Shown here in pieces: positions 1 through 8,705 of a stretch of DNA of 50,750 nucleotides. Position numbers and translations under genes: made by a program. Source of the DNA: Flavobacteriaceae bacterium UBA3179 (GTDB lineage Bacteria; Bacteroidota; Bacteroidia; Flavobacteriales; Flavobacteriaceae); the NCBI GenBank assembly GCA_002364245.1, contig DEXR01000008.1:4357-55106 (forward strand), in the 5' to 3' direction. A model generated the notes under the pieces. That model saw nothing but the letters and a program-made list of their open reading frames with translations. It was not told where the DNA came from and searched no databases. The stretch's first letter is position 1; every line of letters begins with the position of its first letter.

Positions 1-599
1 CCATATTTTACGCGCAACCAATTGGTGTTTTTAAACACGCGGGTTCTCCAAGCCCAGCCTATTTCGGCAAAACGGCTCCCTCCTATTTTAAAGTCTGAAT
101 CATCTAAGGATTGCCCATCCGTAATTACATTATTTAAACCAAATGCTAATACAAAAGCGCTGGTTGTTCTACGGTCGTATTTTTTAGCTTTATTTTTTTT
201 ACCTAAAAATATATAAGAGTCATCTTCATCATTATTAGAACCAATACGAATCACAACTCGTTCAGAGTCGTCGGCTAAATTTTCATCGCCACCATTTCGC
301 TCTAACAAAGCTATTTTATTATCGATTATCGCCAAACGGTTTTCAATGTTCAGCGCTCGTTTTTCGGCAGCTTCTTCTTTTAACTGTTCTGCTTCAGGTA
401 ATGTGATTTCGTTACTGTCCAATCGTTGATTGATGTCTTCCACTTTGTTTTTAAGCGCTTCCTTTTCTTCGGTCACAACTTGCTCTTGTGCGGCTTTTAA
501 AATAGCAATATCGTTTGCTAAATCGTTTTCCTGTGCTTGTGCTGAGACAATAGTCAGCAACCATACCGTCAAAACGGTACAATACGTAAATATTTTCAT
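1..599 (-). CDS. Exported coiled-coil protein, probable outer-membrane barrel (3' end outside window)
   Basis: The reading frame starts at the ATG at 599 and stays open to the window edge, giving 199 codons of a longer gene. Residues 1-22 form a signal peptide ending in SAQAQ. Residues 23-100 are a charged coiled-coil-like stretch rich in Glu, Lys and Asn. After about residue 110 the sequence becomes alternating and aromatic (VVIRIGSN, FVLAFGLNNVI, FAEIGWAWRTRVF), as in the first strands of a porin-like beta-barrel. It lies downstream of the ECF sigma and anti-sigma-like genes on the same strand and is probably in their transcription unit. The barrel assignment is inference; I recognise no specific family. 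Confidence 0.75.
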   Translation of the reverse strand, partial: MKIFTYCTVLTVWLLTIVSAQAQENDLANDIAILKAAQEQVVTEEKEALKNKVEDINQRLDSNEITLPEAEQLKEEAAEKRALNIENRLAIIDNKIALLERNGGDENLADDSERVVIRIGSNNDEDDSYIFLGKKNKAKKYDRRTTSAFVLAFGLNNVITDGQSLDDSDFKIGGSRFAEIGWAWRTRVFKNTNWLRVKY

Positions 600-687
600 G
601 ATTTGTGTGATTTAGTGCCTTTTGGCTTCCCTCCCAATTAAGGAAGGGATTGCCTCTGGGCGTGATTGATGAATGAATTGTTGTGTA

Positions 688-1482
688 TTAATTATTACGT
701 TCGGTCACGGCAGTCCGTATTTTATTGAACCCTTCGCCTAAAGCATCGAAAACTTTTTCCCTAAAGCTTCTTTCTAGCTCCAGTTCCACATCTAAAAGCA
801 GGGCTGCAGCATCTACTTTTTGAGTTTCAGGATTAAGTATTTGCCTGGTTTTAATATCCCGCTGTGCATTGGCTAAAAGCGCATCAACTTCTTCGGCGGT
901 TACCGTATTGTTTTTATCTTGGATCTCTTTTACCTGTGCTACTACTTCGTTAACCTTGCTCTCTATAAAATATTCGTCGGTTTTATTCTCTACTTTGTCA
1001 TTCGGAATAAATTCTTCTTTAAAATTGGTTTCGGTTTTAGCAATTGCTTTATCGTTTACTTTTTCTTCAGAAATTTTTATTGGTTGTTTAGGCTGAAGCG
1101 TATGTTTTGATAATTGCTTTTTTGGAACTTGTTGTTCCGATTCTTCTTTCAAAACACTATTCTCTTGAACAGCAACTTCTTCTATATTTGTTTTCTGTGG
1201 AACATTTTCCGTTTGTTTTTCAGAATCTAACACCTCTTTATTGATTAGTGTTTCAACTATCTCTTCAGAATTAGAAGCCTCATCTGTTTTATTGAACAAC
1301 AACGACCCGATTACTAAAATACTTACCAAACTGGCTGCAACGGCATACCAAATAAAGTAACTTTTCTTTTTTTCGGGTTTTCCTAAACGTGCATTCAATT
1401 TTTTCCAAGAGTCACTGGAGGGTTGTATTTCCCGTTCTTGTAATTTTTCGCGAATGGTATCTTCAAATTTATTGGGCTCCAT
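688..1482 (-). CDS. Single-pass membrane protein, anti-sigma-factor-like
   Basis: This 264-residue protein has a cytoplasmic N-terminus (about residues 1-40, with SSDSWKKLNARL), a KKK stop-transfer-like run, and one membrane helix at about residues 43-63 (FIWYAVAASLVSILVIGSLLF). A long Glu/Lys/Gln-rich, probably extended periplasmic region follows. Its start overlaps the 3' end of the ECF sigma gene by 14 bp, so the two are translationally coupled. Position and topology match the anti-sigma partners that follow ECF sigma genes in Flavobacteriaceae. No ZAS zinc motif (HxxxCxxC) is visible, so the anti-sigma role rests on context and topology only. Confidence 0.7.
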   Translation of the reverse strand: MEPNKFEDTIREKLQEREIQPSSDSWKKLNARLGKPEKKKSYFIWYAVAASLVSILVIGSLLFNKTDEASNSEEIVETLINKEVLDSEKQTENVPQKTNIEEVAVQENSVLKEESEQQVPKKQLSKHTLQPKQPIKISEEKVNDKAIAKTETNFKEEFIPNDKVENKTDEYFIESKVNEVVAQVKEIQDKNNTVTAEEVDALLANAQRDIKTRQILNPETQKVDAAALLLDVELELERSFREKVFDALGEGFNKIRTAVTERNN

Positions 1483-2035
1483 AATTCACGTCATTTTGAT
1501 TGTTAATATTGTTTTGAAGCATCTTGCGGGCTTTTGACAGTTGTGATTTTGATGTGCCTTCGCTTATTTGCAATAACTCAGCAATTTCGCTGTGTTTGTA
1601 TCCTTCTACAGCATATAATACAAAAACGGTTTTATAGCCATCTGGCAAACTATCTATCACTTTTTGTATTTCGGCTACTTCAAAACCTGTATCAATGGTC
1701 GTTGCGTACTCAAGTGAGTTTTCAATAACCGACTCATCTTTAAAATAAAGCTTCTTCTGTCTTCGCAATTCGCTAATGGACTCATTTACCATTATACGGC
1801 GTATCCAACCTTCAAAGCTGCCTTGATCGCTAAAAGAGTCTAACTTTGTAAATACTTTGTAAAACCCGTTGAGCATGACCTCTTCGGCCAAGTCATTATT
1901 CTTTAAGTATTGTCTACAAACACTTAGCATTTTCGGAGCAAAAAATTGGTACAGCTCGTGCTGTGCTCGACGATTGCCTTTTTTTGCTTTTTTTATAAGC
2001 GCTTGATAGTTTTTATGTAATGAAATTAGTTTCAC
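1469..2035 (-). CDS. RNA polymerase ECF-family sigma factor
   Basis: The product of 188 residues directs RNA polymerase to a dedicated promoter set. Region 2 is at about residues 20-90 (APKMLSVCRQYLKNNDLAEEVMLNGFYKVF, then GSFEGWIRRIMVNESI). Region 4 is at about 120-180 (VIDSLPDGYKTVFVLYAVEGYKHSEIAELLQISEGTSKSQLSKARKML in pieces), the usual two-domain ECF layout. The start is GTG at 2035: the nearest upstream ATG (about 2049) is in another frame and reaches a stop after five codons. It overlaps the anti-sigma-like gene by 14 bp. Which genes it controls cannot be read from the window. Confidence 0.92.
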   Translation of the reverse strand: MKLISLHKNYQALIKKAKKGNRRAQHELYQFFAPKMLSVCRQYLKNNDLAEEVMLNGFYKVFTKLDSFSDQGSFEGWIRRIMVNESISELRRQKKLYFKDESVIENSLEYATTIDTGFEVAEIQKVIDSLPDGYKTVFVLYAVEGYKHSEIAELLQISEGTSKSQLSKARKMLQNNINNQNDVNYGAQ

Positions 2036-2196
2036 AATATGCTTCGCATGGCTTTCTATTTATAAAGACGCAACTTTAATGCAAAAGGTTGCCTGAGGCG
2101 TAAAAAATTTTAGGTTTCAGGTTTAAAACCAACAATGTAACCTATTTCAGAAAAAGAAACAATACACGTATATTGACTCTCAAATACAATTACATT

Positions 2197-2649
2197 ATGA
2201 GAACAGTATTGCAACGTGTAAAACAAGCTTCCGTAACGGTAGAAGAAAAAGTTGTTTCAAAAATAGACCATGGCTTTTTGGTTTTATTGGGCATTGAAGA
2301 TGAAGATACTCAAGAAGATATTAATTGGTTGTGCCGAAAAATAACAAGGCTACGGGTTTTTTCGGATGACGACGATGCGATGAATTTATCCATAAAAGAT
2401 GTAGATGGAGCCATATTAGTTGTAAGTCAATTTACTTTGCACGCCAGCACCAAAAAAGGAAACCGTCCTTCGTTTATTAAAGCCGCCAAGCCAAATATAG
2501 CTGTTCACTTGTATGAAAAATTCATTCAACAACTTGAAAAGGAGCTTAATAAAAAGGTGCAATTAGGTGTTTTTGGGGCGATGATGGATGTTGCTTTAAT
2601 CAATGACGGCCCTGTAACAATCACCATGGATTCAAAAAATAAAGAATAA
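2197..2649 (+). CDS. dtd: D-aminoacyl-tRNA deacylase
   Basis: The enzyme hydrolyses D-aminoacyl-tRNAs (and Gly-tRNA-Ala) so that wrongly charged tRNAs are recycled; it is cytosolic and homodimeric. The 150-residue length is normal. Both signature motifs are present: SQFTLHA at about residues 77-83 and the cross-subunit Gly-Pro motif NDGPVT at about 136-141. An in-frame ATG at 2173 would add eight residues, but the family start MRTVLQRV corresponds to the ATG at 2197, which I prefer. The next gene follows after 36 nt. Confidence 0.96.
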   Translation: MRTVLQRVKQASVTVEEKVVSKIDHGFLVLLGIEDEDTQEDINWLCRKITRLRVFSDDDDAMNLSIKDVDGAILVVSQFTLHASTKKGNRPSFIKAAKPNIAVHLYEKFIQQLEKELNKKVQLGVFGAMMDVALINDGPVTITMDSKNKE

Positions 2650-2685
2650 TTTCACATTTTTTTAACAATTGTGTATATTGCGCCC

Positions 2686-4593
2686 ATGCGAAAACTTATT
2701 GCCCTAAGTGTAGTTATTTTATCTACTGTTTCCGTTTATACGCAAGAAGCACAATATTCTGTTGCGGCGTTACTGCCAAACCTAACAAAAAATGCCAATA
2801 GCGTATTATTGGATGAAAAAATAGAAATAGATATTACCAAAAATGACCGGATGATTTATAAAAATCATAGAGCCGTTATGGTATTAAATAAAAAAGGCAA
2901 CAGCAATGTAGATGCCTATGCGCATTATGATGATGACGCTAAAGTAAAAGACATAGAGGCATGGGTATACGATGCTATGGGGAATGAACTGGAACATTTT
3001 AAAGAACGGGACTTTAAGGATATAAGTGCCTCAGATGGTTTTTCAATTTATAATGACGATAGAGTGTTATATTTAAATTACACCCCAACTACATATCCTT
3101 ATACGTTGGTCTTCGAGTCGGTTACCCAAAGTAATACCACCGCGCACATACCAAGTTGGTTTCCGCTCGGAGGTTATTACACGGCTACAAAAAATAGTGA
3201 GTACACCGTTAAATATAATCCTTCCAACAAACCTAAGGTTTTAAAAAACAATCTTGAAGGGTATGATATTTCAGTTTCTGAAACTCCAGAATCTTTTATT
3301 TGTAAAGCCGAAAATTTAGAAGCAATTAAACGGGAAGCATATAGTCCTTCATACCGAAATATTTTACCGCATGTAAAGTTTGCTCTTAATAATTTTTACC
3401 TAAAAGGTGTTCCTGGTTATGGAAAAGACTGGAATGAATTTGGTGCTTGGATGGACAAAACACTTTTAACGGGTGTAAGTGAACTATCCCCAGCAACCGT
3501 TGCCAGGGCTAAACAATTGGTAGCCGGCGAAACAACCAATATAGGGAAAGCCAAAAAAATTTATGAATACCTTCAAAAAAAAGTGCGTTACATAAGTGTA
3601 CAGATTGGGATTGGTGGCTGGAAACCCATGTTGGCAGAAGATGTTGATAAGTTAAGTTATGGTGACTGTAAAGCATTAACAAATTACACAAAAGCCCTAC
3701 TGGATATTGTAGGCGTACCTTCCTATTACACTGTCTTATATGCCGGAGATGAAGAAGTAGACTTCGACCCTGATTTTGCTGGAATACAGGGTAATCATGC
3801 CATTTTGGGCATACCGGATGGAGATGATATTGTTTGGTTGGAATGTACTAGCCAAGACACCCCTTTTGGATACGGCGGAAATTTTAGCGACGACCGGGAT
3901 GTATTGATTGTTACACCAGAAGGAGGTAAAATTGTACACACAAAAGCTTATACATTTAAGGATAATGTTAAAAAACATACAGCAACCATCACCATCAACC
4001 CCTCCGGTGCTGTACAAGCAAATTTTAAAGGAACTTATACAGGTTTAGCATACGATGATAAATACAGACTTGGCAACCTTGATGCTGATGACCTAGAAAA
4101 ACAGTTTAAAAACAGATGGTCATATATAAATGGATTTAATATTGAAAACACTAAACTAAATAACAACAAAGATGAAATATTGTTTTCCGAAGAACTTTCA
4201 ATTAACATGCCGAGCTATTGTTCTTCTATAGGCAATGATTTGCTTTTTGGCCTTAACGTTTTTTCGCAATCGGTTTCCGTACCGCCACGGTTTCCAGATC
4301 GAAAACAAAAACTTAGAATAGCTGAAGGTTTTACTGAAACCGATACGCTAACAATAAACATTCCCGAAACCCTCAATATCGACAGTCTCCCTAAAGCGGT
4401 AAGCATTGAAAATAAATTTGGAAGCTACGCATTTTCAGTTTCAAAAATTTCAGAAAACACTATTGAATACAAGCGTACTTTTATTTTAAAAAAAGGAACC
4501 TTTCCCGCTTCAGACTATAAAAATTACCGGTCCTTTTTACGAAGGGTCTCTAAAATGGACCAATCAAAAATTTTATTAAATCAAAACACCTAA
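2686..4593 (+). CDS. Exported DUF3857 / transglutaminase-like protein
   Basis: The 635-residue product starts with a signal peptide (MRKLIALSVVILSTVSVYTQ). A DUF3857 beta-rich domain occupies about residues 45-220, a transglutaminase-like core about 280-400, and a beta-sheet region runs to the C-terminus. The core keeps a plausible cysteine-protease-fold catalytic set: Cys328 in SYGDCKAL, His371 in GNHAI and an acidic residue in VWLEC. The family is common and poorly characterised in Bacteroidota, probably periplasmic. I place the start at the ATG at 2686, just before the hydrophobic leader, not at 2671. A second DUF3857 gene follows after 16 nt. Confidence 0.9.
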   Translation: MRKLIALSVVILSTVSVYTQEAQYSVAALLPNLTKNANSVLLDEKIEIDITKNDRMIYKNHRAVMVLNKKGNSNVDAYAHYDDDAKVKDIEAWVYDAMGNELEHFKERDFKDISASDGFSIYNDDRVLYLNYTPTTYPYTLVFESVTQSNTTAHIPSWFPLGGYYTATKNSEYTVKYNPSNKPKVLKNNLEGYDISVSETPESFICKAENLEAIKREAYSPSYRNILPHVKFALNNFYLKGVPGYGKDWNEFGAWMDKTLLTGVSELSPATVARAKQLVAGETTNIGKAKKIYEYLQKKVRYISVQIGIGGWKPMLAEDVDKLSYGDCKALTNYTKALLDIVGVPSYYTVLYAGDEEVDFDPDFAGIQGNHAILGIPDGDDIVWLECTSQDTPFGYGGNFSDDRDVLIVTPEGGKIVHTKAYTFKDNVKKHTATITINPSGAVQANFKGTYTGLAYDDKYRLGNLDADDLEKQFKNRWSYINGFNIENTKLNNNKDEILFSEELSINMPSYCSSIGNDLLFGLNVFSQSVSVPPRFPDRKQKLRIAEGFTETDTLTINIPETLNIDSLPKAVSIENKFGSYAFSVSKISENTIEYKRTFILKKGTFPASDYKNYRSFLRRVSKMDQSKILLNQNT

Positions 4594-4609
4594 CCATTAC
4601 TTTATACTT

Positions 4610-6631
4610 ATGAAATTTATTTTTACCCTTATCATTGCATTATTTTGTTTTCAATTTGGTTTTTCACAAGATTACAGGTTTGGAAAAGTCTCAAAAGAAG
4701 AACTACTAGAAAGACAACACCCAACAGATTCTACTGCCGATGCTGCTATTTTATACAGAGAAACAAAAACGCGGTTTGAATATACCGAGTCAGATGATTT
4801 TTTCACGCTAACCGATGTATATGAGCGTGTAAAAATTTATAACAAAGATGGATTTGATTGGGCAAATAAAACTATAAAACTCTATCAAACCAGCGGAAGT
4901 GCTGACGAAAAAATTACCGGCTTAAAAGGTTACACTTACTTTATGGACGGAAATAAAATAAAAGACGAAAGATTACGCAACAATGGTATTTTTGAAGAAG
5001 AATCTAGCGAGTTTTTAGAACTTACAAAATTTACCATGCCCGCCCTTACCGAAGGTTGTGTAATTGAATATAAATACACGATTAAATCTCCATTTATAAC
5101 AAACATAGATGCGTATAGGTTTCAGGAACAAATCCCGATAAACCAAGTAGAAATGCGTTTTGCAGTACCGGAGTACTTTAATTATAAAATGCACCAAAAA
5201 GGATGGGTTCCCTTTAAAATTGATGAGCAAAAAAGACCTCGCACCATTAATTTTTATTACACAACTCCAGCAGATCCTGGTATAGGTGGCACTGGACTTC
5301 CTTCAAAAGAAAGTACCCAAATAGACCTTTTAGAAAGTATATATGAAGTGAGCCTTAGCAATGTACCTGCATTATACGATGAAGCATTTTCAGGGAATAT
5401 AGATAATTATAGTACTTCTTTAAAATTTGAACTTTCCTATGTTGATTACCCAGGTTCTCCATTAAAAATGTTTACAACCACTTGGGAGGATGTTTCAAAA
5501 TCGATCTATGAAACTAATGCTTTTGGCGATCAGTTAAAACGGGACAATTATTTTGATGATGATATAGACCAACTTTTAAGTGGCGTTAGCAATCCTACTG
5601 AAAAAATGATAAAAATATATGAGTTTGTAAAGCAAAAAATGAACTGGAATAAATTCGTTGGCCTTTACGCTCAAGAAGGAACTAAAAATGCTTATAAGAA
5701 AGGATCGGGTAATGCTGCGGACATTAACTTACTATTGGTTGCGATGCTTCGCTATGCAGGCCTTAACGCCAATCCAGTGTTGGTCAGCACAAAGTCACAT
5801 GGGATTCCGCTGTTTCCTACACGCAACGGGTTTGATTATGTAATCGCTGCTGTTGAAAACGGCAATAGCGTAGTGCTTTTTGATGCTACTATTAAAGAAG
5901 GAGAACCTAATGTGTTACAGCCAGAATTATTAAACTGGCAAGGTAGGATTGTTCGGGAAGACCGCAGTTCTTCATGGGTTTCTTTATACCCATCTAAACA
6001 CGCCGTGCAAAGCACGATGATGAATTTAAAAATCAATAAAGAGGATTATTCCATCAAAGGATCTACACAAAACCGATTTACGGGTCATTATGCTTTAAGT
6101 CAACGTAAAAGCTTTATAAACGTTAAAGAAGAAGATATCCGTAAAAAACTGGAAGAAAACAGTGGAGAGACCGAAATTTCAAATATTACCTTTGAAAATT
6201 TAAAAAAACTGTACCAACCCGTTTCATTAAAATATGATTTTGAAAACTTTGATGCCGTTGAAGAAATAGGCGGTAAATTATACTTTTCTCCATTATTGTT
6301 TTTAGCTATGGACGAAAATCCATTCAAATTAAATGAACGCAATTACCCTATTGATTTCAATTACCCTATAAAAGACAGATACATAGTTACTGTTGATATC
6401 CCTGAAGGCTATACGGTAGAATCTGTTCCCGAAAGTGCCGCTTTTACATTGGGCGAAAACTTTGGAATATTTAAATATATCATCAATAATGTGGGTGGAA
6501 AACTGCAAATATCGGCAGAGTTTGCTTTAAACAAAGCCGTTATGCCCGCTCAGGATTATGCCAACATTAAACAGTTCTTTAAATTAATGATCGATAAAGA
6601 GCATGAGAAGGTGGTGCTTACTAAAGCGTAA
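4610..6631 (+). CDS. Exported DUF3857 protein with degenerate transglutaminase-like core
   Basis: This protein has 673 residues with a signal peptide (MKFIFTLIIALFCFQFGFSQ), an N-terminal DUF3857 region at about residues 45-260, a transglutaminase-like region at about 330-430 and a beta-rich C-terminus. By alignment by eye with the preceding gene, the position of the catalytic Cys is Ala369 (GNAADINLL) and that of the His is Tyr410 (FDYVIAA); only the Asp position (LFDAT, about 425) looks kept. It is therefore probably not an active hydrolase. It lies 16 nt downstream of the other DUF3857 gene, so the two are probably co-transcribed and may act together. Confidence 0.9.
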   Translation: MKFIFTLIIALFCFQFGFSQDYRFGKVSKEELLERQHPTDSTADAAILYRETKTRFEYTESDDFFTLTDVYERVKIYNKDGFDWANKTIKLYQTSGSADEKITGLKGYTYFMDGNKIKDERLRNNGIFEEESSEFLELTKFTMPALTEGCVIEYKYTIKSPFITNIDAYRFQEQIPINQVEMRFAVPEYFNYKMHQKGWVPFKIDEQKRPRTINFYYTTPADPGIGGTGLPSKESTQIDLLESIYEVSLSNVPALYDEAFSGNIDNYSTSLKFELSYVDYPGSPLKMFTTTWEDVSKSIYETNAFGDQLKRDNYFDDDIDQLLSGVSNPTEKMIKIYEFVKQKMNWNKFVGLYAQEGTKNAYKKGSGNAADINLLLVAMLRYAGLNANPVLVSTKSHGIPLFPTRNGFDYVIAAVENGNSVVLFDATIKEGEPNVLQPELLNWQGRIVREDRSSSWVSLYPSKHAVQSTMMNLKINKEDYSIKGSTQNRFTGHYALSQRKSFINVKEEDIRKKLEENSGETEISNITFENLKKLYQPVSLKYDFENFDAVEEIGGKLYFSPLLFLAMDENPFKLNERNYPIDFNYPIKDRYIVTVDIPEGYTVESVPESAAFTLGENFGIFKYIINNVGGKLQISAEFALNKAVMPAQDYANIKQFFKLMIDKEHEKVVLTKA

Positions 6632-6701
6632 GGCTCGTTAAAAGTTTTGGGTTATTGAACTGCAAAGTAAACAGAAATTAATAGCTTAATAAAACCTATC
6701 G

Positions 6702-6746
6702 CTATTGTGTCTTTTTAAATAGGGAACCTGTAAAAAAACACAATAG
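6702..6746. repeat. Inverted repeat between the DUF3857 and mazG-like genes
   Basis: CTATTGTGT at 6702-6710 is the exact reverse complement of ACACAATAG at 6738-6746, leaving a 27-nt loop. No T-run follows on either strand, so it is not an obvious terminator. It could be an operator or a weak RNA hairpin. The rest of the 195-nt gap shows only a possible -7 box, TATTTTTG, about 17 nt upstream of the next ATG. Confidence 0.4.
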
Positions 6747-6826
6747 GACTATGTACATGAAATTGAATGGTAATTTGTCACTAAACTCAATGAAATTGAA
6801 GTATTTTTGAATAAAAACACAACCCA

Positions 6827-7153
6827 ATGAACATTGAAAATGCACAACAAGCAGTTGACGAATGGATCAAGGAACACGGTGTACGTTATTTTAACGAACT
6901 CACCAATATGGCACAACTTACCGAAGAAGTAGGTGAAGTAGCCCGCATTATCGCTCGCCGATATGGAGAGCAAAGTGAAAAGGAAAGCGATAAAGACAAA
7001 GATTTGGGCGAAGAACTGGCAGATGTGCTTTTTGTAGTGCTGTGCCTGGCAAACCAAACCGGAGTAAACCTTGAAGATGCGTTCCATAAAAAACTCGATA
7101 TAAAAACCAAGCGCGATCACGACCGTCATCACAACAACGATAAATTAAAATAA
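6827..7153 (+). CDS. MazG-like nucleotide pyrophosphohydrolase
   Basis: The product is a small (108-residue) all-alpha NTP pyrophosphohydrolase of the MazG/dUTPase superfamily, which hydrolyses NTPs or dNTPs to monophosphate plus pyrophosphate and is generally viewed as a house-cleaning enzyme. The metal-binding acidic motifs are visible: QLTEEVGEVAR at about residues 29-39 and GEELADVLFVV at about 61-71. The C-terminus is His/Asp/Lys-rich (KRDHDRHHNNDK), unusual but in frame. Its stop codon overlaps the next start by one base (TAATG), so the pair is coupled. The preferred nucleotide cannot be inferred. Confidence 0.9.
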   Translation: MNIENAQQAVDEWIKEHGVRYFNELTNMAQLTEEVGEVARIIARRYGEQSEKESDKDKDLGEELADVLFVVLCLANQTGVNLEDAFHKKLDIKTKRDHDRHHNNDKLK

Positions 7154-7380
7154 TGTTCAAACAAATAATAAACCACAAAGGGTTTTGGCGATCCGTTCTA
7201 TTTTTAGGACTGGCATTTGTAGTTGTGTTTATCTTTATTAAATGGGCCTTCGAAGGGTTTAGTGCTAATTTTTTTGATGAACGCAACCCTTATTTATTAA
7301 TAGGCGGAAGTTTATTGGCAGGTTTGATATATGGTTTTTTTATAACATATGGAAAGTTTAAAAACAAATTGAAACAGTAA
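7153..7380 (+). CDS. Small two-helix membrane protein
   Basis: This is a 75-residue protein with two predicted membrane helices: about residues 12-32 (SVLFLGLAFVVVFIFIKWAF) and about 47-66 (YLLIGGSLLAGLIYGFFITY). The charged ends are Lys-rich (MFKQIINHK and KFKNKLKQ). It overlaps the mazG-like gene by one base and ends 10 nt before aroA, so it is part of a tight three-gene unit. I recognise no family; it is an uncharacterised small protein supported by position and by a clear membrane-protein composition. Confidence 0.8.
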   Translation: MFKQIINHKGFWRSVLFLGLAFVVVFIFIKWAFEGFSANFFDERNPYLLIGGSLLAGLIYGFFITYGKFKNKLKQ

Positions 7381-7390
7381 ACTGCATTTC

Positions 7391-8623
7391 ATGAAAGCTG
7401 TACTCACAAGCAAAAACACCAAAGAGCTTTCGGCCACCATTCAAGTTTCAGGCTCTAAGAGTGAATCCAACCGCTTATTGATATTGCAATCCCTTTTCCC
7501 TAATCTTAAAACTGAAAACCTTTCGGAAAGTGATGACACAATGGTGCTGCAAAAAGCATTGTTATCAAATCAAGGCGAAGTGGATATTCACCATGCTGGT
7601 ACCGCCATGCGGTTTTTAACAGCCTTTTTTGCAAGTCAGCAAGATGCTTCGGTTGTATTAACGGGTAGTGAACGCATGCAACAACGCCCTATTAAAATTT
7701 TGGTAGATGCTTTACGGGATTTAGGCGCAGATATTAACTATCTTAAAACCGAAGGCTATCCACCCATTGCCATTTCAGGTAAAAAAATAATAAAAAATAC
7801 TGTTAAAATTGCTGCCAATGTAAGCAGTCAATATATTTCGGCTTTATTATTAATAGCACCTTCTTTACAAAATGGGTTAACCATTAACATTGAAGATAAA
7901 ATCACATCAGCTCCATATCTTCAAATGACAGCTGCGTTGCTTCAAAAGATTGGTGTGCCGTGTATTTTTTCAGAAAATAAGATTGAAGTGAGCCCTATTT
8001 CAGAAATTGATGATATTGTGGTTTTAATAGAATCTGACTGGAGTTCGGCGTCCTATTTTTATAGTATCGCAGCACTTTCCGAAGCATCGACCATAACTCT
8101 AAGGGGCTATTTTAAAAATAGTTTACAAGGCGACTCTATCTTGGCAACCATTTATGATACGATGGGTGTCACCACACACTATAATGAAAAAGATGCATCC
8201 ATCACCCTTTCAAAAAACAACAAACCAATTGCCGATCACGTATTACTAAATCTTGCCGATGCACCAGATATTGCACAAACTATTGCCGTAACCTGCTTTG
8301 GGCTGGGGCTGGGCTGCAAATTAACTGGGTTGCATACCTTAAAAATAAAAGAAACAGATAGATTGCTTGCTTTACAAACCGAATTAAAAAAATTAGGAGC
8401 CAAGATTTCAGTCAGTAATGACACTTTAGAATTAATGGTTTCAAAAAACATTAAAGAAAACGTAACCATAGAAACCTATAACGATCACCGTATGGCAATG
8501 GCTTTCGCCCCTTTGGCATTAAAAAAACCTATTAAAATTAATGATGCCGGGGTGGTTTCAAAATCGTTTCCCACCTACTGGGAAGACATCCAAAAAACCG
8601 GCTTAAACGTAGATTTTAAATAA
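7391..8623 (+). CDS. aroA: 3-phosphoshikimate 1-carboxyvinyltransferase (EPSP synthase)
   Basis: The enzyme joins phosphoenolpyruvate and shikimate 3-phosphate to make EPSP, the sixth shikimate-pathway step towards chorismate, in the cytosol. The 410 residues match the family. Visible signatures are VSGSKSESNRLL near residue 20 (substrate-binding Lys and Ser), HHAGTAMRFLTAFF near residue 74, the catalytic region KETDRL, and YNDHRMAMAFAPLAL near the C-terminus. It is the last gene of the mazG-like / small membrane protein / aroA unit. Other shikimate-linked genes are 6 kb away on the other strand (14931-16875). Confidence 0.97.
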   Translation: MKAVLTSKNTKELSATIQVSGSKSESNRLLILQSLFPNLKTENLSESDDTMVLQKALLSNQGEVDIHHAGTAMRFLTAFFASQQDASVVLTGSERMQQRPIKILVDALRDLGADINYLKTEGYPPIAISGKKIIKNTVKIAANVSSQYISALLLIAPSLQNGLTINIEDKITSAPYLQMTAALLQKIGVPCIFSENKIEVSPISEIDDIVVLIESDWSSASYFYSIAALSEASTITLRGYFKNSLQGDSILATIYDTMGVTTHYNEKDASITLSKNNKPIADHVLLNLADAPDIAQTIAVTCFGLGLGCKLTGLHTLKIKETDRLLALQTELKKLGAKISVSNDTLELMVSKNIKENVTIETYNDHRMAMAFAPLALKKPIKINDAGVVSKSFPTYWEDIQKTGLNVDFK

Positions 8624-8638
8624 TAATTGCTTATTTAC

Positions 8639-8670
8639 TTGACAACCCCTATGTTGAGGTTGTATATTTG
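8639..8670 (+). promoter_or_regulatory. Predicted queA promoter
   Basis: TTG at 8639-8641 and TATATTTG at 8663-8670, 21 nt apart, match the Bacteroidota -33/-7 promoter pattern. The spacer contains an inverted repeat, ACAACC (8642-8647) and GGTTGT (8658-8663), that could bind a regulator. The queA start lies about 35 nt downstream. Confidence 0.65.
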
Positions 8671-8705
8671 CAACTTTTCAAGACAAAACACCACTTTTTA
8701 TGGGA

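Noticed and set aside
601..687. Short inverted repeat TCCCT/AGGGA between the barrel and anti-sigma-like genes
   Set aside because: The stem is only 5 bp with a long loop and no T-run; not enough to call a terminator or operator.
6749..7286. Minus-strand frames opposite the mazG-like gene
   Set aside because: The plus-strand frame has clear MazG motifs and tight operon spacing; the opposite frames have no recognisable domain.
8226..8240. CAATTGCC half-site inside aroA, resembling the 16-bp regulator palindrome
   Set aside because: Only one half matches, it is within coding sequence and no -7 box follows at 23 nt.
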